A stretch of 64,000 bases of DNA. It comes from Hyphochytrium catenoides (Eukaryota; Sar; Hyphochytriomycetes; Hyphochytriales; Hyphochytriaceae). Made by a program: the position numbers and the translations under genes. The notes under the pieces are model-generated. The model did not search any database, had not been told where the DNA came from, and worked only from the letters and a program-made list of their open reading frames with translations. Shown here piece by piece: positions 49,730 to 60,254 of the stretch (the stretch's first letter is position 1; each line of letters starts with the position of its first letter). The DNA is taken from contig FLMG01000335.1 in assembly GCA_900088475.1 (NCBI GenBank), positions 1-64,000 on the forward strand, given 5' to 3'.

Positions 49730-52700
49730 ATGGAGGCTGAGAGGAACGGTCACGATGATGATGGCCCCTCATCAGTTCGCTTCCAGGAGTTTCCTGTCAC
49801 ACCAGATCTCCAAGTCAGGTCCCCAGATGAGGACCTTATGACAGTAAGTTCGGACTACCTGTGAGAGCAATCCCTATTTGTCATTATAAACCACCATACC
49901 AAGCTTTCTTTATCGAGCGTCTTTTACCATTCTCCTTGCGTAGTTCCGTAACTCATGTTCACCTCCCCGACCTTTTTATTTGTCAGCCTGAGCTAGGCTG
50001 CAGCTCTCGAAGGCTCGGTAGCCCCATTCAATGTGCTGATGAGAACGATTTCAGAGTCGTCCATGTCAACAACCCGTCAGCCAATGAGGAGCAGCGTTTT
50101 TGTTCAAATGTCGTCATCACATCGAAGTACACCCCAGTTACCTTTGTGCCCAAAATCCTGTTTTTGGAGTTTAGCAAGCTCGCCAACGCGTACTTCCTCG
50201 TCGTGTCCATCCTTCAAACCATTCCTCTTATCTCCAACACTGGTGGCTATCCAGCATCACTACCCACTCTCATCATCATTATCATGGTTGATGCGATCTT
50301 TGCTGCAATGGAGGATATTAAGCGGCATAAAGCGGACGACATTTGTAACAATCAGACAACTTGCAGGGTATGGACTGCTACAAGTACTGGGTTTATGGTG
50401 GCCGGTTCCTTCCCACTTTTTTCCGCTTCCTTATAACTTTCCCATATAAATCCTCATCAGGGCGACTCATCTAACGATATCTTTTCAATCTATCGATGCC
50501 TCTTAGTTAAACCCTTCCACCGGAGAGTTTGACACGACCAAATGGATTGATGTCAAGGTCGGTGATATCCTCAAAATCAAGAACCACGAGGACATCCCGG
50601 CAGATGTCCTCATCTTGGCAGTAGACGAGGATCCAGAGCGACCACCAACTGGCATCTGCTACGTGGAGACTAAGAGTCTCGATGGTGAGACTAACCTCAA
50701 ACTTCGCCAGGTAATTGGGCATATATTGAAACAGAACTTGTATTTGTGCCCTGTAACCACGGCCTTTCTACCAGGGAGTCGAATGTACCTATTCCTCGGT
50801 CCGTACCGCAGCGGACTTATTAGCACTTAAAGGAAGGCTTGTGTGTGAGAAGCCGAACAACGCTATTCACAAGTTTACAGGGCTGTTTCATCATGATAAC
50901 ACGGGGACGGAAGAGGTCGTATCCCACACAGCAGTCCTTCTTAGGGGTTGTTCCCTACGCAACTCCAACTATATTTATGGACTCGTTTTCAACACGGGGG
51001 GTAAGTCAAGCCCCTGATGGCAAACCTATGCCCAAAGTGTTTATAGTCATTCCTTTCTTCTCCCACTCTTTGGTAACACTTATTGTGGATGATGATTAGA
51101 CGACACCAAGATTATGATGTCAGTTGACGCTCCGCCAACAAAGTGGAGCACCTTAGAGAAGAACATCAACGTGACGATCAAGTGCATTGTCGCTGTCATG
51201 TTCTTTCTCTGCGTGTTCGCAGCCTCCCTCTCTTTGTATTTCAACCTTACCTACCTCAAGAACACGAAGGTAGATGCGAATGTTCTGTCCGCACTAAGAT
51301 TTTTCAGTCCTGCTTGTCTCGTTTCTGCCCCAGCTTTCCTGCTTGCGCGTCCAAAGTTCACTGCATTTATGCATTGATTGCAAGATTTATATTCTCTTAT
51401 GGCCTTCATTCTGTTCGTCCCTGTCATTGCCTTCTGGGTGCCAGTGGTAAAGAGCTAAAGGCCTTCCTCATCGTATCACCAACAGGAAAATGCGTGGTAC
51501 CTCCCGGTCCCCAACAAAGATTTTGTCCGCGCTCCGGCCGGACAATTCTTTGTTGATATGGTTTATTTCTTCCTCCTGATGAACCAGTTTATTCCTATCT
51601 CTCTCTATGTGTCCATGACATCTATTAAATTTCTGCAGTCGTACTTTCTGGTGCAGGTGAGTTGACCTGCTATAAACGCCTATATTCTGTGTTATTGCCT
51701 GGCACCGTTGCTCTACCCTCTTGACCTATCGCGATTTTGCCGAGCTTGGGGTTGTTCTCTACGACCTTATCTCTCTTGGCGCGACTGGCTAATGCTAACT
51801 CTGCGTTGGACGTTGTTTCTACGCTTGGCGTCTTTGGTGCTATCTTTCTCTCACCTAACTCTTCACTATTGCCAAAATAGTCGTCCCGTCTGTAGATACT
51901 CTCACTGACGCTTTTACATAGGATGTCGAAATGTATCATGAGGAGACCGACACACCGGCCCTCTGTAGGACTATGGCTCTTAACGAAGAGTTGGGCCAGA
52001 TTGACTATATTTTCTCGGATAAGACCGGAACCCTGACATGCAATATTATGGAATTTCGGAAGTTGTCCGTCAATGGCGTCTCTTATGGGAAAGGTACCAC
52101 CGAGATCGGGCGAGCGGCCCAGAGAAGGCAAGGAATCGAACTCGCAGCGGACCCAATGGCTGGTAGTACGAGAATCCAGGTTGGCCTCTTGATGGGTTTC
52201 CTGTCTTTCATAAAAAATCGAGTTCCCAGCGCGTTTCTGGAATATACCGGTGACTCTGACTCTTTGTTAATGCCTCTTCCTGTATATCATCCGCAGGCGC
52301 CGTATGTCAATTTTGATGATAGCTCCTTCTTGCGCGATCTGGAAGGAGAGTCGGGAGAAGAACAACGAAAGAAGCTGCAAGAGATGCTGGAACATCTCTC
52401 CGTCTGTCACACAGTGATTCCGGAAAATGTTGAGGGAGAAGGAGTGCGCTTGTCAGCTTCTTCCCCTGATGAGCAAGCGCTGGTGGCTGGAGCAGCAGCC
52501 TTAGGCTACGAGTTCTACCGCCGCGCTCCAGGAGAAGTGTGGATTCGAGTAAGAGGCAAAAGCGTCAAATACGAGGTGCTGGATGTTTTGGAGTTTAACT
52601 CGACGAGGAAGCGAATGTCTGTGATCATCAGGACTCCTGAAGGGAAGGTTAAACTACTCTGCAAGGTAAGGCTGCGAGCCCCACTGTCCGCTGAGCTTGG

Positions 52701-55700
52701 TAATGCAATCATCGACCAAATATCGACCAAATATCTACCAAAGTTGAAGTTGCTCTGCTTTGCTATTCCAACAGGCTCTTCACCTTTCTTATCCTTTCCT
52801 TAAGGGTCAGACCTCGCTGTCCTTCGTCTAAATTCCGCATTCCGCCTGGATTCAAATCTTCAATGACGAGATCTTCAGTGAGCTGCACACTTAACCCGCA
52901 ATGCTCGTAGGGTGCCGATACTGTCATTTGTGAGCGTATCAAGAAGAGTCTGACGGCAGAAGAAGAGCTGGGCCTTCAGAGGACACTTCAACATATGTCT
53001 GGGTATGCTGCGGAGGGGCTCCGTACGCTCCTGGTCGCTTCAAGTGAGCTGGATGAGGAAGTGTACCAAAAGTGGTCTGCCAAGTTCAGTGAAGCCAACA
53101 GCAATCTGTTGGAGATTGAAAAGAGAAAGAACGGAGAAGAGAACCGGATTGATCAGCTCATGGAGAGCGTGGAAAGAGAGCTCTCAATCATCGGTGCAAC
53201 TGCTATTGAAGACAAGTTACAGGAGGGTGTGCCGGATACGATTGCGGACTTGAGAAAAGCGGGAATCAAGGTTTGGATGTTGACCGGAGACAAAGAGGAG
53301 ACCGCCATCAATATTGGCTTTGCTTGTGAGCTCCTGGCGTTAGATATGTTCGTTCTGACCCTCAACGGGGCAAAATATGGGGAATATTGCGAGATTAAGG
53401 AAGAGCTAATCAGACAAGCTGCGGCGGCAAAGAGCAAAACGGTAGGTACAATAGAAAGCTCAAAGCATTGCATGCTTTGGGCTTGAGTGCGTAAGCTGGC
53501 CCTTCTTGATGATCCTTCTACGCCTGTCACTATTTCTCCCTCATTTTTCCCTTCGTCTATTGTTTGAGCTCGGATAAACTTGCTATTCTTCTTGTTCCTT
53601 ACTCTCACTTTCAATGTGTATTCTCATCACTACTACCTTTGACCGCCCATATGTGCTCTAATCTCTTCCGTCGCTTTTATCAGCTGTTGGCGCCGCTTCA
53701 CATGGTTGAAGAGGTCGGAGTCTTCTCTCTCCCAGATGCCCTCGCCAGATCCAACTCTCCCTTCGAGGGTGAGAGGGCGCTGGTTATAGATGGAGAGGCC
53801 CTTCTCTCTGCCCTCCAGCTCTTCCCATCAGAGTTTATAGAGTATGCTATGTGCTGTTCGTCGGTCGTCGCCTGCAGAGTTTCCCCAGCACAAAAGGCGC
53901 AGATAGTAGATCTTGTCAAGACAACACTGCCGAAGAGCCGGACACTTGCCATAGGAGACGGTGCAAACGACGTGAGCATGATTCAGGTGAGGGATGTGCT
54001 AGCTGTGACAAGTGCCCCCGTTTTAGTTTCCGTTTTCCGTCCGCAGCGCTTGTCACTACTTTAAGGTCTCTAGTGCAAGGCTTGCTGAATGCCTCTCATA
54101 CCCAGTTTCCCTTGACGGCAATCTGACAGTTCTCCGCAGACGGCACATGTAGGCGTTGGGATCAGTGGGCAAGAGGGTATGCAAGCTGTCAACAGTTCAG
54201 ACTATGCCATTGCCCAGTTCCGCTTCCTTCGTCGGTTGCTGCTGGTGCATGGGCGGTGGAACTACATTCGAATGTCGAAGTTGGTGTGCTTCACCTTCTA
54301 TAAGAACATTATGATGTGCCTCACGCAGTTTTGGTACTTCGTGTTCCTAACGGGCTTCTCGGGTCAAAAGTTCTACCTGGAAGTAGGCATTCAGATGTTC
54401 AACTTACTCTACACCTCTCTACCACCTATTTTGCTTGGAATCTTCGACCAAGATGTGCCCGACTATTTGGCACAGAAGTTTCCACATCTATACTCTACAG
54501 GTAAGCTACCCTTAGAGAGGCAGGGTCTTCCTTCTGAAGATAGCCACTGAGTTCCAGGTTCCTTTTGACGCTCTTACTGGTTTGAATAATTCTGGTCTCC
54601 TCTATTGGTACATGTGGTAAGGATTGTGTGCATTTAACCTAATGCTGCCGTTCCTGCGCTCAGGTCTTCGCAACAGCAAGTATAACTTCCGAGTCGTGCT
54701 CTATTGGTTCCTCTCCTGTATATATGAGAGCGCCGTCATATGCTTTGGAGTAGTTTATGCCTATCGATTTTCTGGATCTATGGATGGGGCGACTCCCTCG
54801 GTGTGGGAGATGGGAGCTGTTGTCTTTTCAATAGTGATCATCGTCGTCAACGTCAAGCTCATGCTAATTCAGTGCATCTTCCACTGGATACACTGGGTCA
54901 TTTACGCGGGAAGCGTAGCTTTGTGGTTCTGCACTGCAGAACTAGCATCTAACACCTGGATCTTCAGCCCAGGGGCGTGGTATTTATTGTGGGGGCATAT
55001 CAGAGGTTCGTCTATCGCCTTTCTCATTTCAGATTTCCTTCTCAGAACTTGCGAATTGCTTGTGCCTTGTACGACGATAGCCTAGTTCTGTGACTCAAAA
55101 GCCTAATGCGACCTAACTGTAGGCAATATCCTATTCTACTTGCTGTTGGTACTAATCCCGGTGGCCGCCTTGGGCCGAGACTTCCTGATGAAGGGATGGA
55201 AGAGGAACATTTATCCAGAGTACTATCACTTGGTCCAGGAGGTGGGAACTCGCAGGACTATTTCTGCCACTGCCTGCTATGCATCCGTTCTGGAAACCAT
55301 TTTCTTTAACCCCATTGCTCTCGCCCCACTGACGGGGCTTCGATTACTCTGTCTCTTCTCGCACTCTTGTAGGTACATGCTAACAAGTGGGAGCAGTATG
55401 CCGACTATCTGTTGTCGTATCCGCCACCAGAGAAGTTGCCGCTGGCTTTGGAGTCGAAGGTTAGTTCGTCGCCTTGTGGTCCTAGTCGTTTGACAACCTT
55501 GCCGCTTTCCTCCCCTTTGAATTTGGGGATGGTTTTCATTGCCCCGATAGCTGGGACACTAACAGTTAATAATAAGCAGCGACGAAAGAGACAAGCCCGG
55601 GTGGAGACACCTGAAGTAGAGGTAGTATCGCCAGACAAAGCATCACAAAGGCGCCCAGTGGAAGAGCTGATGATGGACAAGCTCCCCAAGTCAGAGCTCT

Positions 55701-56802
55701 CATTACCCGAGGAGGTAGGTGTGAGGGGGTCTCGATATTGACAAAGTCCTAGAGCTGAGCATTTCAACGGCTCAGTCACTCCTCTTCTGAAAGCATCAGC
55801 TCAACTTGGATCCAGCTATTATTGCAACTGATAGATTTCTCACGGCTGTGCACGGCTTGTGATTGGCTTCATCTCTAGCTCGTATCATCGTTTCCTATTC
55901 AAGTGTGTAAGAGCCGGCGTGGAATAATCCCCTCTTACAACCCGTGCTCCATTCTCTGTCTGTGCCCACCCGCAGGTGCTTCGCAACTCCTCTTATCGTG
56001 GAGCGGCTTTCGGCTATGACTCTGAGTCAATATTGGCCCAGTCATATATGGCGGCAGGACATGAGGGGACGCCAAGTCTGCGAGACAAATCGTATGTTTG
56101 CTGTGCACTTGTTTCGCATACTGGCTAAAGCTAAGCAACGGGCAATTTCTTACTATGTTTCCAGGACATCTGCCCCCTAAACCACGTTTCTCCTTTTATT
56201 ATCCTCTCTTTCTTTGCGTTCGAGTCCTCTCTCTCGTTCACGCCGACGGCAACAGACTCACTCTGTCCACTCACCCGTTTTAACGCATTGCAGGTATCCG
56301 CGGCTCGAACGCGCAGGCTCTCTGTATGGCAATCTTTTCGGTGCGTATTCACTTGCAGCTAAGCCATCCTTGTGCCAGCCGATAGGCGACACAATAGTAA
56401 AATGCTCCTGGCCTCTTTTATAACGCAAGACGTGTGTCCTATTCGTCTAATCTTCCTTCTATCTATGTAGACCATATCGTTGGACCAACGGATGAGGAGC
56501 TGGAGCTTTCACGTCGGCATCACCGTACTACTTTTCCTCCACCTTCAGGAGATCGGAGAGCTCGGGCACGTACTTTTGATGAGGAGATGATGGTAGGCGT
56601 TTTCTCTCTTATAGACTCTAACGCCCTTCCTGTAAGTCATCGCTTTTTTTGGTGCTGATATGTTCTTGCTCGTTCAATGGATCTCTAGAGCACCGCCACC
56701 CATCAGTCTGGACAGTCCGGGCAGTCAACAGAGGACGACATGAATCTCATTCGCTCAAAGTCTGAGCTTCAAATACCTGGTTACTTATTCAGACGCTCAT
56801 AA
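49730..56802 (+). CDS. P4-ATPase phospholipid flippase
   Basis: Flips aminophospholipids to the cytosolic leaflet. Nineteen exons fit in phase: 49730-49843, 49987-50367, 50507-50710, 50775-51000, 51100-51269, 51486-51656, 51922-52179, 52297-52665, 52911-53441, 53684-53986, 54140-54500, 54664-55005, 55123-55241, 55373-55459, 55580-55714, 55976-56091, 56294-56340, 56471-56592, 56689-56802. This gives 1389 residues. Motifs: TSKYTPVTFVPK at the start of the membrane domain; SLDGETNLKL (the P4 form of the actuator loop); LLRGCSLRNS; NQFIPISLYVSM in the fourth membrane helix; the phosphorylation site DKTGTLT at 52018-52038; SSPDEQALV; MLTGDKEETAINI; GDGANDV near 53954; and six C-terminal membrane helices with NILFYLLLVL. 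A polar tail of about 190 residues follows. 52180-52296 has no stop and a weak donor (GTTGGC), so it may be retained, giving 1428 residues. Such enzymes usually need a CDC50 partner, not seen here. Confidence 0.95.
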
Positions 56803-57227
56803 GCAGGAAGCAACGACGTGAGACCAGGAAATGTACCTAGAAATGAATAAGTGTATATAGCCAACCCTCTATCTATATCGGCAGAAGGGTAGGGAAGCCA
56901 ACTATTATCTCAGTCACTTCCAATGTAATTTGAAACTTCAGAACGTGGTACAAGCGTAGTGAGGGTGCCATAGCGCTCCCATGTTGCTCGCGCGGAGAAG
57001 CTCAGGATAGGCGCAGCCCAGAAACTTTGGTCCTCGGTCATGGAACGAATGTAAGCCGCCACACAACAGACTCCTGCTACCAGCTGCTAGCGTCCGACTT
57101 TCATGGACCGAGGATTGGCGGGGGTGATGGAGGTTGGCGTAGAAAAATAATCTATTTACACGGTGGTTGCTCTGGTAAGGAGTCTACCCGCCCAAGCGTC
57201 CTTTTCTGCAGCTGACAGCCTCCAGTC
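56803..57227. other. Convergent spacer
   Basis: 425 bases between the stops of the P4-ATPase (+) and TRM112 (-). No gene seen. Confidence 0.55.
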
Positions 57228-57599
57228 CTAGACCTCGTCTTCATTGAGAAGCATGTTGGGAATGCCTTCCTTGATGGGAAACTTGCGGCCGGACTCAGGG
57301 CACACAAGGTTCCCTTCCTTCACGTGAACGTCTAGCAGCACTTTATGAACAACCTTCAGGAACTCGTCATCGTCAAACAGTTCCTCTTTCAGCTCTGTAG
57401 GAAGCCCTTCACCATGGCCTATTGAGTTTGCTGCACTAACCACCACGGCCCATTCCAGCTTTGGGAGAATTTTCTTGATAAACTCAGGGTTGAATTCTGA
57501 CTCTTCGACCTCTATAGTCTCCGCTTCTATTGCCAGAGGATAGCCGTTGACCACACCCTTTTTGTTGCAGAGAAGCCAGTTGTGTGTGATTAGCCTCAT
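57228..57599 (-). CDS. TRM112: TRM112, activator subunit of tRNA/rRNA/protein methyltransferases
   Basis: Small zinc-binding partner that activates several methyltransferases acting on tRNA, 18S rRNA and translation release factor. One uninterrupted reading frame of 123 residues, the usual length. It starts MRLITHNWLLCNKKGV, continues through FNPEFIKKILPKLEW and ends with the family signature LVCPESGRKFPIKEGIPNML and a short acidic tail. The Cys of the CPESG loop is present, as is one near residue 11; the other zinc ligands of yeast Trm112 are not all obvious. It is the only gene here with no introns. It converges on the P4-ATPase and diverges from the membrane-protein gene to its right. Confidence 0.96.
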   Translation of the reverse strand: MRLITHNWLLCNKKGVVNGYPLAIEAETIEVEESEFNPEFIKKILPKLEWAVVVSAANSIGHGEGLPTELKEELFDDDEFLKVVHKVLLDVHVKEGNLVCPESGRKFPIKEGIPNMLLNEDEV

Positions 57600-58404
57600 C
57601 CTGTTTGTCTCCCCTGCTAGCTTGCTATGGTTGCCCCTACCACCGAATGAAGAGAGAACTTCCTATTCACTTCAAAAATAGACTCTCGAGGATCAGCTTC
57701 TATGCGAACTGTTTAGAAGGAAAAGGAGTCTACGTCGGAAGCAACTCACAGAGTCGTAGTCTCCAAGCCTGCACCAGTATGACGAGACGAGACAGCGGTG
57801 GCAGCGGTGGCGCTTCTCTTCTGTCAAAGATGATGAAGCACAGCAGCAACAGTACGGATCTTCGTCCGATGAAGCAAGGAACTGATGGCACAGACTACCA
57901 CCACCAAGTGTAGGATAATAATGCCACAGCCCAGATCCAGGAGGAGCTCTGGAGGCATGATCCCATTGAGCTTGTGATAACTGAAGGGCTGATCTCCTCG
58001 TTGTTGGTCTGTGATCAGCAGAAGAGCAGAGGACTTGGAACGAAGCGTGAAGCTTGAAGATTTCTGCAGGAGTGTCATCGAGATCTAGGAGGCAGAGCTC
58101 TATTCACTTGTGCTCCCGCAGCCCACCAGGTCCTATAGCTCTATTGGAGGACATTGGAAGGATAGCAGTGGAATATAGTCTCAAGCAGTGGAGCTAGATC
58201 ATCAGTGACATTGATTCTCATCCTTCCTAGCGCTGAGCATGGGGCTCTCGCTGCCCGCTGCTTGTTCGACACGAAAGCCCTCAAACTACGGCATAGCATG
58301 TCGGAGCTAAGAAGTCATAACAGAAGTAGATATCACTTCTGAACTTCGCTGCCGTTGGATCTCTGTTGAAGGAGTATTAAAGGGTCACAAAGTGTTCAAT
58401 AAGG
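57600..58404. other. Divergent promoter region
   Basis: 805 bases between outward-facing genes (TRM112 and the membrane protein). Open frames at 57605-57913 (+) and 57824-58078 (-) overlap each other, are Ser/His/Gln-rich, and look like chance frames. Confidence 0.45.
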
Positions 58405-60122
58405 ATGACTACTTGGGGAACCAGTGTTCCAGCTTGTGGCTTCTTCGTCCTCATATTCTTGGCTCCTCTACTGCGAGCCCTGGCAGGATCAGAGAGGATC
58501 GTACGTTTCCGCATGATACTCCAAGACTTGTCGTGTTATTGTGCACGTGTAAAGCTGAAAAGCAAAAAGAGTGATGCAGAAGAGTACGAAAAGGCGGGCC
58601 TCGTGCTCAGTGATGATTCCGAGACTGGTCTTCCGATCCCTGCTTCTGCAGTCAGACGCTCCGTGCGGCCTTCTTCTCCAGGCAGCTCCCATTCACCAAC
58701 TCGATCGCATTCCAGCTCGGAGGGCTCGGCCTATTATCCTCCATCTCTTACCACGGTCATTGTTTGGTCAGCCTTTCTTGTACTTACCTACATTACCGTC
58801 CGTATCTTCTATCCTCTGCTGGGCTTCAGTTGCAGAGAGAAGTTTGCATACAGTCATGCTGAAGATATGGCTGGGATGCTCATTAGGGGCCTCGTAGGTA
58901 AGACCTGAAAGTGAATCATTAGAGAGGCAGCAAAAAGTTAGATATCGTAAGCATGAAGGGAAGAGGCAAGGGCTATGACGAGGCTGACTTGGGTGTAAGG
59001 CCGCGCAAGGCTTCTGAAAAGGAGAAAGAGGGTACAGAGCTGGGAATACTAAGCCGAATATTGCTAACCCATCCGTCTCGTTATCTTGGTCCTCTGGAAA
59101 CAACTACAGTGGTCGCTTTCGGAAACCTTGAGTTAAGGTTTCAGAGCCGCAGAGCAGGCCTGAGCTTTTTGGGCAAGGTAAGGCTTCACAGTGTCTCCAC
59201 TATGGTCGGCCATATGTGGTAGATTAGCCAATCATGTCTCTATGATACGTTCTGAGCCTTCCTACTCTCGCCCTTACCACGATCTCTCCTTATGTCTGTT
59301 TCTCTCGCTAAGCCCCACCCAAATTCACTCTTATTTGTTCTCACGACATCGCCTCTCGGTGCGCAGGTGATGGGCTTCAACATTTTGTACTCTATCGCCT
59401 ATGAGGTCTGCCCACGCGCGTCTCTTGCTTCTGGCCATGCACAAAGCACCAAAGAAGGCTTCATTTTAAATGGCTTTCTGCAGCTCTTTCTCGCCTTCGT
59501 GCTGTGGGAACTTCTCCTCATTGCAAGAGGGCAAGGGGGCCGCTTCTTTCTAATTTATTCCCTTGTAGCTTCAACTATCCTTTCCGTCCATGTATGGATC
59601 GCGGTGTTCCTGACCGAGAGTGTGAGGCTACATATCCATCATTATTATTGGGGATGGCTTCTCTCGTTCCTGGCCCCGTTTAAAGACCCAGTAAGCGAGA
59701 CCTTTCAGGTAAATTAGCGCTTGACCAATGCTGTGACATGCAATCTGCTCCGCCACGAAGGGAAGGTAGAGAGAAAAAAGGGGGGGGTTGAGGGGGGGCG
59801 TGGTATGTTGGTGCTTTGAATGCATCCGAAGTTGAAAGCTGTGGTATCTACAGAAGAATAGGACAGGGGATGCTTCAGGGAAGGACGGCCATTGAATTTG
59901 AATGCGAAACCTCTCAACTTTGTAGTTCGCTCTACAGGACGCTTGCAAGGCATGATTGACGGTCATGAACTCCAATCTCACTCTCTTTTGTGACCTTACT
60001 GTTATTAGGCTATGATGCTGGCCTTCTTTGTCCATGGTACTGCGGTCTTCGGGATCGAGCCTATTTTTCTGGCTCGCCAGACCCCAGTTAGGCTTGCCAA
60101 AGTGCCTGGTAGTGTGGATTAA
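58405..60122 (+). CDS. Multi-pass membrane protein of unknown function with HHYYWGW motif
   Basis: I recognise no named family with confidence. It starts MTTWGTSVPACGFFVLIFLA, a signal anchor or first membrane helix. A Ser-rich soluble stretch follows (residues about 85-110, many SSP/SHS pairs), then a strong membrane helix (LTTVIVWSAFLVLTYITVRI). After a charged exon (about 58955-59180) come further helices: VMGFNILYSIAYEV, GFLQLFLAFVLWELLLIA and FLIYSLVASTILSVHVWIAV. The notable part is HIHHYYWGWLLSFL, followed after the 59709 intron by AMMLAFFVHGTAVFGIEPIF and a stop at 60120-60122. A His-His-Tyr-Tyr-Trp-Gly-Trp cluster at a helix start suggests a lipid- or metal-related active site, but that is a guess. 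About four or five exons. It converges on the Obg gene with 132 bases between stops. Confidence 0.7.
59780..59798 (+). repeat. Paired G-runs in an intron
   Basis: G8, TTGA, then G7 inside the last intron of the membrane-protein gene, following an A6 run. Seen directly in the sequence; the homopolymer lengths may be affected by sequencing error. Confidence 0.8.
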
Positions 60123-60254
60123 TACTACTTGTTCTCAAGTGACTGGAACTGAGAAGAAAAGCAATACATCTCTTCTTCTCTTCCTCTCTAGGCACGCTGT
60201 ATATTTAAGATTATAGTTCAATAAATATAAGTAGTACGGCGTGATGGGCTTTCA

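Noticed and set aside
57824-58078. Leftward open frame in the TRM112 upstream region
   Set aside because: Overlaps a rightward frame, no motif, no splice sites.
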